From positions 1 through 17,670 of the forward strand of contig JAJKFJ010006438.1 of the NCBI GenBank assembly GCA_027382625.1: a stretch of 17,670 bases of DNA, read 5' to 3'. Below the pieces are notes generated by a model, which was not told the origin of the DNA, did not search any database, and saw only the letters and a list, made by a program, of their open reading frames with translations. Shown here one piece after another: positions 7,536 through 17,668 of this stretch. The translations under genes were made by a program, and so were the position numbers. Each line of letters starts with the position of its first letter. The first letter of the stretch is position 1. The stretch is from Tetmemena sp. SeJ-2015. Its lineage: Eukaryota; Ciliophora; Spirotrichea; Sporadotrichida; Oxytrichidae.

Positions 7536-10500
7536 ACTTACCTCTAGCAGCTTTGCATGCTCTGGCTATGTTTTCATACACAAAATCAGTGTTTTCATTT
7601 AATCAAAATTCATTTACATTTAAAAGATTGTTTTCAGTAAGCTCTTCTAGCTACTGCATACTCTCAGGCTCAAGTTGAGTGTGATCAAAGTTTACTAATA
7701 TTTCTTGTAGCTTAGGGTTTCCAAGCACGTGTTTGCTCGTTGCAGCTGCCCAATAGTCTTTGGTATAGCCAATTCCATCCTTAGCCTTGAACTTTATTGG
7801 CTCCACTTTCAACAATATGCAGACACCTTCCATAAGTAGTTTAACTGCGTTAGGAGGATTCTTCAAAGTCTTTAGCTCATTTATTTCAACTTTTGATAGA
7901 TTTTAAAGTGCTGCAATTGCACTAAATAATTCAGGAGTAGCCTTGTTCAAATTAAATTCACACTCTTCTTTAATCTTCTCTGCTTGTTCCCTTTGCAAAT
8001 TAAAGCATTTATTTAATATTAAGCTAGTATAATTGAATTTGCAATTTAAAAAAATTAACTAATAACAATGAGAAGTTAGAAATTCTTGATTGAAAGTGGA
8101 GTAAGCTAATTTAAGAGACTGTTTGTTTTATAAAGTAGATTATATCAGGAGTAATTTATTTATCAATAATATTTAAACTATTGAATGCTTATACATAATA
8201 AACATGCTTTAAAGAAAATTCTCCTGATCTTTATGATTGCAGAAGAAGGCTCTCTTCACCATGAAACAGACGGATTTAAAGCTAACTAAGAGATAAAAAC
8301 TCTATCATAGCTTAAAAATCTTTAATCCTAACTTGGCCAAAATGTTAAAATATGAGCGTTTGATGGAGAGTGAAATTATTATTAGTTTCAAAATTCTCCT
8401 ACGAAATAAAAACTGTTACTAAGAGTAAATATCTTTATCCTTAGTTAGATAGATAGAAGGGATAAATTAGAGATATGTAGATTCAGATGGGAGAGTAGTT
8501 GAGGTCTAGCGCTATTTTCAACTCTGGGTAGTAATAAGACATGGGAAAATACGGATTGGCAAGAATGAATTTAGGATGGAAAGGATAAAATTAATGACAC
8601 ATCATTAAAATGGCGTACTCTCAAATGGCAATGGCAAATTTAACGGAAGTTTGGTAAGTACTAGCAAAGTACTAAAGTAACTGAATTAGCAAATTCTTAA
8701 AAACTTAGTCTAGAAAATAACCAATAAGCCGCAAGTTTGGAAGAAATTGATCTGCAAATGATGATGCACAATTGGAATTCATCAGTGAAAGGATAAAGAC
8801 TTAAATTTTAAAAATTGGTAAAGATCTAAATAAGGGGTGCTCCTTCAACAGTTGCATTGGGATAAGGAACTTAAAGTTGTCTATAAATTGAGGATAAATG
8901 TTCACACCACAGAGGATAAGGTTCAAAGGCTATCGTAATTATGGTACAGTAGTTTACTATTTTGATCAATGTCAAATTGAAAGCACATATTAAAAAGTGC
9001 AATCTATTATTTCATAAATAGCTGGAAGTTAACCCGGCATCCACTATCTTATTATTTTAAGTCTTTCAAATGATTTTTGTTGAATTCTATAAGCGCTTTA
9101 AACTAAATAATTTTATTAAAAATATCAACTCATATAGCAATTAAAAAAATTTACAGCGAATAGTTAATTTAAAATATTTTTTTTGCACAATCAATTATAT
9201 TATATCTGAGAATTTAATAAAAAAGAGAATTAAATTAGATATTAAATTAAAATGGAATAAATCAGTGGCAGTTAAAGTGTGTAAAATTTAAATAATAATT
9301 ACACCATTAGATAGAACATAGAAATCTGAGAACTTTTCATCCTTGCAACTTTTGTGTGGGAGCACTCAGTCAAGAGTTATATGCGTCATAAGTTTTAATG
9401 AAGAAGATATTGAGGAAGTTCATAAGTGAGCGCATGATATCTCGCTACTGAGGGGTGCTATGAAGATGATTAAAGATGAAACTCATATTAATTTTTTATG
9501 AGCTATCGAACATGCTACAGATCGAGGGATGAATCTCTGATTTCAACTGCCACGAAGTTGCAACTCTCCATTTATTATTTTAACCAATCACCCATTTTAA
9601 TTTAATTCTCAACTAATGCTTAATAATTGAGCTCCTATTCTTCTTTCATGAGCGCATCTCTTCGCTTTCCTACTTTGATGTGCTGCTCTTTTAAGTTTTC
9701 CAGTATCTTTTCGAGCTCAATCTGCTTCTCAATCAGCATGGGAGAATTATTCTCCAGTTACTCTTGGAACTTTTCTACTTATTCTTGGGTATTCTTGAGC
9801 CTTTCAAGGCCAGTTTCATACCTTTCCTGTAATTCCTTGAGACTAGTGCGCTTTTACTCGAATAGTTCCTTGTAAGTATTTATGTAGTCAATGAATGAAT
9901 GGGGAGTGATGTAGAGATAATGCTGCGTTTCCTAGAGATAGTTCTTAGCCATGGCTATAGTATCCATGTGAATTGAAATCGCAATTTCCAAAATCATGTC
10001 TCTGTTTACAACTTCATCTTCCTTGAGAAGTGTCTCAGCAACTTCCTTGTAGCCTTCAGTCGGCCAGCTATCCATCCAAATTATAGTTGAGCAGTTTACT
10101 ATTGATTTGAAATTTCTTATTCTCGCACGTAGATTAGCCCCAGTAGGAGTGAAGTTTAGCAACACTTTCAAGTTTTCCCTACACTTTTGAGAAAACTCTG
10201 CCAACACTATCTAATTGTTGAGAGCATTGCCCTTATCAATAGCTGTAGAGGCTGAAGTTGGACCTCCAACTCTCATGTTAGTTTGCTAAATGATGTTCTC
10301 GTATTCCTCTTTTGTAAATATGCCTTGTATTTCTCCATTATTTACTAGGGTATTGATATCATCAAGAAATTCCTCCCTTATAATTTCGTTGTGCTTCAAA
10401 TGGAACACTACTTCCTTGTGATCCACTCCTGCTATTTGGAGCATGGTCTTAATATCGTTCTACCAATCATCTTAAGTGTAGTTTGCCTCCAGTCTAATCT

Positions 10501-13500
10501 CATAGATTTGATAATTGGCAAGGAAACAAGCCATTTAAGAAAGCTATCTTTTACCTGAGCCTTCAATTCCTATCAGGATTCCATGAGAGAATGGCTACTT
10601 TATAAGTCTATGGATTTTGATGAGGAACTCCACTAAGAACTCGAATAGGACTATGTTGATCTTGTTTCTCTTGTGAATTTCATTGTATTCGGACAGATAT
10701 TTCCTTAAGTTTTAAGTAGTTTCTTTCATATCCTCTGTCTCGACATACAGACCATCTTAGCCCTTGTTGAAAGAGCAGAAGAATGGATACCCTATTTTCT
10801 TCGATAGCTTGTTCTTCCCTATCTTGAAATGCTTCCTCGCAACTTCATTAAATTTCCCGAAAAGAATCTTCTTGTCTGCGTAGTCTGAAATCCTATCACA
10901 AAGAGTCCTCCATGATTCATGGATCCAAAGCTTTGCAAGTTCATATTCAGATTTTAGGTAAGAGGGTTCTACCTCTGAAAGTCCATAAATGATCTTGAAC
11001 ATGTGACGAGTATTGAATATGTAGAGGAACTTAGCAGGAGTAGGCTTGACATGTCTCTCAAAATAAGCATATAAGTCGAGAGTGGCTTTAATAACTGAAG
11101 TTATAGGCATGCCTTATATAGCTTATGGCCAGTTAACAGTAAAATTATCAAGAATCTAACTAAACAAAGACATATAGTGCCTCTCATCCATGTTGAGTGT
11201 ACCTAAATAAGCCCAATGCCATTCATTTCTGGTAGCAATAGCATTTTTGTGAGACTCATAGACAGTGATGCACGATAGGAATTAAATATCCTCAATCTTC
11301 TTAAAATCTAAGGTCTTGTGATCATACCATCCTGAAAAATCAAACCACTGTCTCAAAAGCTCATTGGCAGATTATATTCCATACTCATCTCTGAAAGGCA
11401 TCATTAGGTCGTCAATGAAGAACACATATTTTTAAGTAAAGGGAGGCCCAAACACACCCTTTCTTCTCCTCTCTAGTCGAGAATCGATATAATGCTAAAT
11501 CTTTTCTGCAGTTGAATTATTCGAGAACACTATTGAAGAGCATTTGTATTTTGGCGAGATATTAGGCAGCTACTTAAATATTACATCTCTAGTAAGCCAA
11601 GATTTTCCTGATCCAGTTGGTCCAACTAGAAGCAGATTATTTTTACAGATGATATTAGCTTCTATAACATAACCGAGCCTAATAGTTTCTATGGTAGGGA
11701 TGAACTTGTTGAAGTAAGACCCTCTCTTTTTAAACTTTGAATCCTCATCACCACTTTTAAGTTGATTCTTCAAAGCATCCCAGTGTAGCCAACTGTTTGT
11801 CTCGAGATCAAAGAATACTTCGAATAGACTGTAACTCTATGGTAGTGGACATAAGAAATAAGGAGGCTTTTCGGGCTCAAGGAATTCCGGGGTAGGATCA
11901 TAATTATTCTGAGCTTCTCCTTTTCTCGGAGCTACTCCTGCAGTCACTCCTCCTCCTTACTTTTTAACCATTTTACTCTTAAGTTGCGCTATAGTTGATA
12001 TCTCCTCAGTATTACAAAGTATCTTGCTTCTTAGTTGTCTATCAAATTCTTTTCTAAGGTTAAGCTTGAGGATAGATCCAAAAGCCCAAACTATACTGAA
12101 CAAGAAGAAACTTTAAATCCACATCGCTTTGTTCCTCTATAGTAGTGGGTGTTAAATGAAATTATGATACCATGGCATTTTAGAATCTAGTTTCAACATC
12201 TGCAAATTGAACGTGATAGCTTCTCTTTCCCATAACGTTGCTCATTTTCGCAGAGAGTTGAACCGTAGTGTCATCTGCTTAGGAGTCATTAAAAATGTTA
12301 AAAGCAGCTGCATTATTAGAGCTAAACTTTTCACTTCTGTAATCATTCAGCATGGCGTTCATTAGTCTACAGAAGTTCTTCACAGCCCATTTTTATGAAA
12401 CTGGATATATCTATAAGTAGTGATTAACTAAGAAAAGAGAAGATAAATTTTCATACCAAGTTGCTCTGGTGGATAAAGTTCTCAAGAATATCAGGGATAA
12501 AGTAGTTGCACAACAAGTCAATCTCAGGACAGCATTCCTCTAAGCAGAGTGGAAGACTTTTTATCCATTTGTTAATTATAGCCTTGAGAGGAATTACATC
12601 ATCCTTCATGTAGATCATTCCGCATCTTGATATTGTAGCTGGAGTGCAATTAGTCAAGTCTTCAGCTTCTATGATAATAGTCATGAGACCAGTCATCTTA
12701 ATTGTTTCTCCTGTACTTAGGGTGAGTTTCTTGTTATCATCCATAACTGAGTTTAAGTTCTCAACCCAAACTGGATCAATAGGACCGTCAAAAGTGATCC
12801 ATTTCCTTCTCTCGCTTATGTCAGTAGAGCAGTTTCTCATTACGTTTGCCATGATTCCATCATTCCAGTCATGACTAACTTCATCGTAAGTGCCCATTAG
12901 CTATCCGAGATTAATGCTTTTTGGGTTGATTGTGTAGGTGACAACTCCTTTATTTCTACACTGAGCTTTGATCATTTTAACTTCCTCAGGAGTGAGTTCT
13001 ATCCCAATTTACTTCTCTAAGTCTAGTTCATCGAATGACTCATCTTGATTGGTAATACCAAGTCTCTTGGCCTTGCGCATTTTGTACATCTAGATCCTTT
13101 CTTCTACTTCATTATCTCTCGACTTATTTAGAGTATCTTGAAGAACTTAGATTCCCACTGTTTTACCAGTGATCGTTGATCCCACTATCATTACTCCGTG
13201 CCTTATCATAACACTATCATATAAGTGCAGGATTCTTTGAACTATCTCCGGAGTCACTTAGTAGCTCTTATTCATCAAAGATTGCTCTATCAGATTCTTT
13301 AGTGACCCATATTTTACATGTGCTTATAGTGCCTTTGGAAAGATGTCATCTGTAATACCTTTGAAGATTATAGTATCGGTTTGGTGTAATTTAGGAACAT
13401 TAGTGTCATTAATGGCTCTAAGGACTATGAACTCCTCAATCTTTTCCTCATCTTCTATTATAGACTCCTCATCAATACCTAAGATTTTCATTAGCTTTCG

Positions 13501-16500
13501 AGTCTGCTTAGCTTCATCCTTATGCTCTGCTATAAATTCAAGTCGTTAAAGCATTCTTTTCTCGGTGTTGCCTCGTATTACCTTATGGCGTTTCTCAATA
13601 AACTTATTAGTACTTCTCTAAAGTCTTTAGTAAAGTACTTGGTACTCATCGTATTAGTCTTCTCTTGACTTTACTATTTCATCGTCTGAAGACTCATAGA
13701 TATCTATAGTTTCCTCTTCAAATTCCTCATCGACCTCGTGAATAGCTTTTTATCCTACTTTTGTTGGATTGATCTTATCTCTTTTCAAAAACTTCTTTGT
13801 TGTTTGACTCTCTAGATAGGCACTATCTAGCGACAGCCTTCTTTCGACTCTCAGTGCATTTTCAGATTCTAGACTTGACTCAGATAATCTTTTCTAGATG
13901 ATTGTACTTCTTCTCATCAATGCTGCTCTCTTACCTTCTCCTATAAGATTCCCGCTACTTTTCTTTCCCTTAAGTTTGCCCTTTGATTGTTCCTGATTAT
14001 TTTTGGGATTGTTGAATTTGCTCTTTCTTTTGTCTGAATTCTTGTTGGTGTTGGATTTATCGGCGATAGATAAAGTGGAATAATTGTTTTTATCCTTCTT
14101 TCTACTCTTAGTAGTGTTGTTACCTCCACCACTACCATCTTCTCTTCCGCCTAAACTACCAGTGGCATCTTCCTTCTTCTTCTTGCCTTCCTTTATCTTA
14201 AAATCGGGCTCTATAACTCCTGATGCTTTTAACTTCATCAAGCCGGCGATTTGCAGTACAATCTTAATACTTCTTAGACCGAAATCATAATGGATCTGAT
14301 TACTAAGCTGCTGTTTGGCCAAGCTGAAGGCTCTTACTATCTTTCTTGCTAAGGGCTTTGCTTACAGAAAGCCAAAACTGTAAAGCAAGATCTCTGCAAT
14401 AAGGACTGAATCAGGTACGATCATAGCAAATGGACGAAATAGAGACTTCAAGTTATCTGGCAATTCAGTTCTACCGATATACTGTGGATTCATAGTTATG
14501 AAAATAGCACAGTCTTTGTTAAACTATATTGGGGTCTCTTCGAACATCAACTCATTCCTATTCTCTCTAATAGCGCCTTAGATGATGATTATGATCTAAG
14601 ATATGACTGAAAGAACTGAGAGCTCAATTCTATTGAACTCATCAAAGCAGCTCCAAGCTCCACTGGTTGCGAGTCCTTTAAAGAACTTTGTCATTGCAAT
14701 AAAGTTAAGGGAGCTAGAGCAGTTAAATACGAAGCATTGTTTAGCTAGGCATTTAGAGAGATCCTTTGTTGTCTCAGTCTTGCCAGTTCCAACTGGGCCC
14801 TCTGGAGAACCTCCAAAGTTATAGTGGAGTGCCATGAATAAGGACCTGTAACATCTATCAGTCAAAGGAGTTATGACTATTCTTTGGGTATTACCCAGGT
14901 ATTCGTACCCATAAGGACGGTAGGCATCTATCATGCTCACATTTAGAGTGTATACTTCTTATTAACGGAATTAGGCTAGCTCTTATTCTCTCTATTCGAA
15001 ATTAAGTTCGTCCTTATCTCTCAAATTCTTGCCGGTAACAGGTGTGATTTATGGCAAGCCAAGTCTTGAGCTTGCAATTAAGTTATTAGACTGATGAGAT
15101 CTATGAGTAGGTAGCTATGACACATCACTCTACTTGCTTTTAAGACTATCAGATCGCTTCAGTTCAGAATTTTCTCCTACATTAATGTTAGAAGAGCCTT
15201 GCAATCCTTCCTTTCGAGTTGATCCTCTGGCAATCTGTAATTTATACTCGTACTTCATGTTTATTTTCCACAGGAAATCAGTAGAGTACCTAACATCCGA
15301 AGCTATCATGTGCTTGATAGTGTCTCTAGCATGAACTCTATTTGTTAACAGACTTGAAATAGTAGTTCTGGTATTGTAATCTAGTTTGCTTCTAATCATC
15401 CTTGTGAGAGTCTCAATCTCAAAGATAACTTGTTTCCCAATGTCTTTTAATCTGTGCACCTCTTCATTAACGAATATTTCATTAAGAGTTTCAGTGAGGA
15501 TTATGTTCATGACCACGACCACAACTTATCCCTGCCAAGACTTTACCCAGGATTCGAAATCTCTCATTCTCACGTCAACCACTGATTAGTGAATCACATA
15601 TTTCACAGACTCCTTCATTTCATGCTCAAGAGTCTTCAGCCAGTTTTCTGCACTTTCATTAGCTGAAATTGGGTTTCGTAAGGATATGAACTCCTCTTCT
15701 TTAGAATAAATGCCAGTAATGTCACCGTTTGGCAAGAATCCTAGATAATCTATTCCTTCAAATATCTTCCCCAAAAACTTCTATACATTTCTGGGCTCTC
15801 TCATTTGACCTAGAATCTCAATGATCTCTTCGTTTGATAAAAAGTAGAACCTAGCAAAGTACTCTCTCTTAGATTCTAGGTAAACTGAAAGTCCTCTTGT
15901 AATGTTTTCAAATTCCTTATTTACATATTGAAGTTGTACAATAAGACCCTCTCTTCTGCAATATCTTTGCACTCCAGGATCAGATACTATGTTTACAATT
16001 TCTCTCTTGTAGAAGGTATCGAGTGCTGCAAACTTAGTGGCCTCATTTATCATTTGCTTGGCGATATCTTCTTGCTAGAAGATAGGTTCGAGATAAATCC
16101 AACTCTTCTAGGCTTTCACCCACTCGTCCAGGGCATCTACTATAATCTTAAGTTCTTTTTCCACTCTCACTATTTTGTCTATGAAATGCTTTGCGTATTG
16201 ATTGGACTTTAAAGCTAGAATCTTGATAGAAGATTCCTCGAACACTGTGATAAGATCATCGATGCTCTTTATGATGAAAGTATTGGTTTCCTTGTATTTT
16301 ATAGGCTAGAATTCTAATATCCTCAGCTCGTGGTCTAATGCCTCTAAGGTAGTTTTGATGGCATATTCCTTAATCGCTATTTCAGAAACTCCTTTTATTA
16401 TGTCAAGCTTTTGTCCCTCGTACATCTTCCTGTCAATCAATTTTTGAAGAGTTAAGTTTTGAGGCTCAATATCGAATCCTAGTTGCTTTGACAGCATCAC

Positions 16501-17668
16501 CCAATGCCTCTTTTCAAGACCTTTGGAGCGAAGTGAACTGATCATAGGCATGTAATCTTTAAACTTTTCCATCTCTTGCAACAGATAGTTTAGCATGCCC
16601 ATAGGCTCAGGATACTAGTTGATGTGAGTTTTAGAGATTCTAGTTAGTTACTTCCACCACTCATTTATACTCTCCTCCATTTAGTCTGCATTTAGCTCAT
16701 AGAAATTTCCAAACAACCAGGCTATTAACAAATTAAGAGCAATAAATTTTACCATCATAAACTCTTGTGTAGCTAGCAGCTATCGACCACAGATTAACGA
16801 AGGGCTTAATTTCATTCTGTAAAGACTGGATAGAGGTAAACTTTGTGATTCTCAGGTTCAGTAGTTTCTCCCTTCTGTTTATGATATCACAGTCTGACTC
16901 TGTTTGCTCTAAGTCAAATTTCAGCTTCTCCATCTTTTCAGACACTAGCAAATGATTAAAGAACGCATTTAAAATTACTGTCTAATATCATAGCAGGTAC
17001 AAACTAAGCCTTATCTCCCTCTCCTTGGCTTAATCTACTTTCTCTAAATCTGCTTCCTCCTCCAATAGAAGATGAAAAAGATTAATTCATGGGAGTGTTA
17101 GCTCCTGTTACAGCTTCACTGACCCCTAATTGAGCTATTCCTGCTACTTACAAAGCATTTACATTATTTTGATCGCTTGGTTTAGGTTTAGGTCGAATGA
17201 AATTTGACTTCTAAGTTTGATTCTTTGGATCATCAATAGAAACGGTAGCTGCATCTAGAGGCTTTACTAATCCGATATTCTTAAAAGTGTCAAGTTCATC
17301 TCTGAACTCGTTAATCTAGTTCATAATTCTTTCCTTTTCTCTATTCATTTACTCACTAAGTCTAGCTCTTTCATTTTCAAGATTTTATTTTCTCTTGAAC
17401 AATAAGTTTCTTAATCTATTTGGGTACGAGAAGAGATTTAGATACTTCTCAAAGTCCTAATCCAGCAATCTCAATTCGAGAGTATCGATAAAGTCCTTCC
17501 TAATTTTAATAACATCTAGGAAATTCTCTAACTCATCGAGCAAGTCGTCTGGCTTTTATATCTTTTCAATATAGTCAATAAGGATAATAACTTCATCAAT
17601 GGTTTCTACTGGTTCAATAGCCTTCCTCTCTATCACTTCAAACTAATTGAATAGGTTGTTCATTTTAC
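7536..17668 (-). CDS. Axonemal-type dynein heavy chain, partial at both ends
   Basis: Ciliary motor ATPase. The frame enters at the right edge and gives about 2,780 residues after removal of introns and IESs; full heavy chains are usually over 4,000. In order: second N-terminal (tail) region; linker ([29 protein letters not shown]); AAA1 with YGYEYLGN, P-loop GPVGTGKT (14776-14799), CFDEFNRI (about 14625-14649) and [23 protein letters not shown]2 with P-loop GSTITGKT (13159-13182) and [20 protein letters not shown]3 with GPTGSGKS (11600-11623) and [17 protein letters not shown]4 with GIEGSGKR (10547-10570); stalk helix CC1 from [17 protein letters not shown]. It ends after [13 protein letters not shown] and [13 protein letters not shown], where the microtubule-binding domain should follow. 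That domain, CC2, AAA5, AAA6 and the C-terminus are absent from the window. Odd points are a basic low-complexity insert between AAA1 and AAA2 and a Ser/Gly/Gln-rich insert near the linker. Subclass not determined. Confidence 0.95.
7602..7616 (-). other. Micro-IES, 15 bp, 8-bp pointer (dynein)
   Basis: TTCATTTA (TAAATGAA on the coding strand) at 7594-7601 and 7609-7616. Removing 15 bp deletes the in-frame TGA and restores [20 protein letters not shown], which lines up with the conserved dynein segment just before the microtubule-binding domain. No GT...AG alternative keeps this homology. Confidence 0.75.
8233..9083 (+). CDS. Nested gene of unknown function inside the dynein IES
   Basis: Opposite in strand to the dynein gene around it. 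Read with TAA/TAG as Gln and with small pointer-bounded inserts and one 20-nt intron removed, it runs from ATG 8233 to TGA 9081-9083: 729 nt, 242 residues. The protein starts [20 protein letters not shown], has a Gln/Asn/Ser-rich middle ([18 protein letters not shown]), a charged helical part ([20 protein letters not shown]) and a C-terminal part with ESTYQKVQSIISQIAGSQPG then a hydrophobic strand (HYLIIL). I do not recognise a family. Codon texture is clearly coding compared with the AT-rich spacers. The removed inserts are 51 bp (CAAAAT), 20 nt (GT...AG), 14 bp (ATTAA), 8 bp (AAAGTA), 11 bp (TGAT), 11 bp (ATAAAT) and 7 bp (TTT). The smallest ones are tentative, and the true 3' end could lie elsewhere. 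Confidence 0.6.
8344..8394 (+). other. IES, 51 bp, pointer CAAAAT (nested gene)
   Basis: CAAAAT at 8338-8343 and 8389-8394 in the same phase. Excision removes an in-frame TGA and joins SQLGQN to SPTKQKLLLR. Confidence 0.6.
8425..8444 (+). other. Probable intron, 20 nt (nested gene)
   Basis: GTAAAT...CCTTAG. Splicing joins TKQKLLLR to LDRQKGQIRDMQIQMGEQ. A TTA-pointer IES giving the same phase is an alternative. Confidence 0.5.
8595..8608 (+). other. Micro-IES, 14 bp, pointer ATTAA (nested gene)
   Basis: ATTAA at 8590-8594 and 8604-8608. Removal avoids a TGA and joins LGWKGQNQ to [11 protein letters not shown] in frame. Confidence 0.55.
8672..8679 (+). other. Micro-IES, 8 bp, pointer AAAGTA (nested gene)
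   Basis: AAAGTA at 8666-8671 and 8674-8679. Removing 8 bp joins LVSTSKV to [15 protein letters not shown]. The size is so small that a local duplication is an equal explanation. Confidence 0.45.
8752..8762 (+). other. Micro-IES, 11 bp, pointer TGAT (nested gene)
   Basis: TGAT at 8748-8751 and 8759-8762. Removal joins AASLEEID to [12 protein letters not shown] in frame. Confidence 0.4.
8889..8899 (+). other. Micro-IES, 11 bp, pointer ATAAAT (nested gene)
   Basis: ATAAAT at 8883-8888 and 8894-8899. Removal deletes an in-frame TGA and joins RNLKLSIN to [15 protein letters not shown] further 7-bp candidate (TTT at 8953-8955 and 8960-8962) would carry the frame on to [12 protein letters not shown]. 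Confidence 0.4.
9210..9615 (+). repeat. Germline-limited repeat, copy 2
   Basis: Diverged copy of 985-1394. The protein-like frame of copy 1 is recognisable ([25 protein letters not shown]) but interrupted by several TGA codons, so this copy is more decayed. It ends 10 bp short of the dynein-side pointer at 9625, in the same orientation and nearly the same position relative to the MDS as copy 1. Confidence 0.75.
12137..12170 (-). other. Intron, 34 nt (dynein)
   Basis: GTATCA...CTATAG on the minus strand. Splicing joins ETRFQNAM to [20 protein letters not shown], restoring the conserved segment between AAA2 and AAA3. Confidence 0.8.
12411..12456 (-). other. Intron, 46 nt (dynein)
   Basis: GTATGA...CTTATAG on the minus strand. 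Splicing joins ENFIHQSNL to [21 protein letters not shown] nearer CTTAG acceptor gives the wrong phase. Confidence 0.8.
13700..14200 (-). other. Low-complexity insert in dynein between AAA1 and AAA2
   Basis: Encodes a basic Lys/Ser/Asn/Gly-rich stretch (e.g. [24 protein letters not shown]) followed by an acidic run ([20 protein letters not shown]). Part of the dynein frame, no stop, no homology recognised. Probably a disordered surface loop peculiar to this heavy chain. Confidence 0.7.
16722..16752 (-). other. Intron, 31 nt (dynein)
   Basis: GTAAAA...TTAATAG on the minus strand. Splicing joins ASYTRVYD to [20 protein letters not shown], a conserved tail-region block. Confidence 0.85.
16986..17007 (-). 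other. Micro-IES (22 bp, pointer CTAA) or 19-nt intron (dynein)
   Basis: CTAA at 16982-16985 and 17004-17007. Removing 22 bp joins GEGDKAQ to [26 protein letters not shown]...ATTAG intron at 16982-17000 restores the same frame with one extra Phe. The sequence cannot decide. Confidence 0.5.

Larger units (their letters stand above)
8002..9628 (-). other. IES, 1,627 bp, pointer AATT, holding a nested gene and repeat copy 2
   Basis: Interrupts the dynein stalk. AATT at 7998-8001 and 9625-9628. Joining there gives [24 protein letters not shown] in frame. The residue count between flanking conserved dynein blocks then matches my recollection of the family, while other joins are too long or out of phase. 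Contents from left to right: AT-rich spacer 8002-8232, plus-strand gene 8233-9083, AT-rich spacer 9084 to about 9209, repeat copy 2 9210-9615. Confidence 0.8.

Noticed and set aside
12644..12874. Plus-strand open frames across the dynein region (also 9627-9875, 13343-13549, 14084-14290, 14603-14824, 15134-15334, 15928-16212)
   Set aside because: All are antisense shadows of conserved dynein heavy chain coding on the minus strand.
13941..14138. Second minus-strand frame of 65 codons within dynein
   Set aside because: It is an alternative frame of the low-complexity insert; the dynein frame continues through the same bases.
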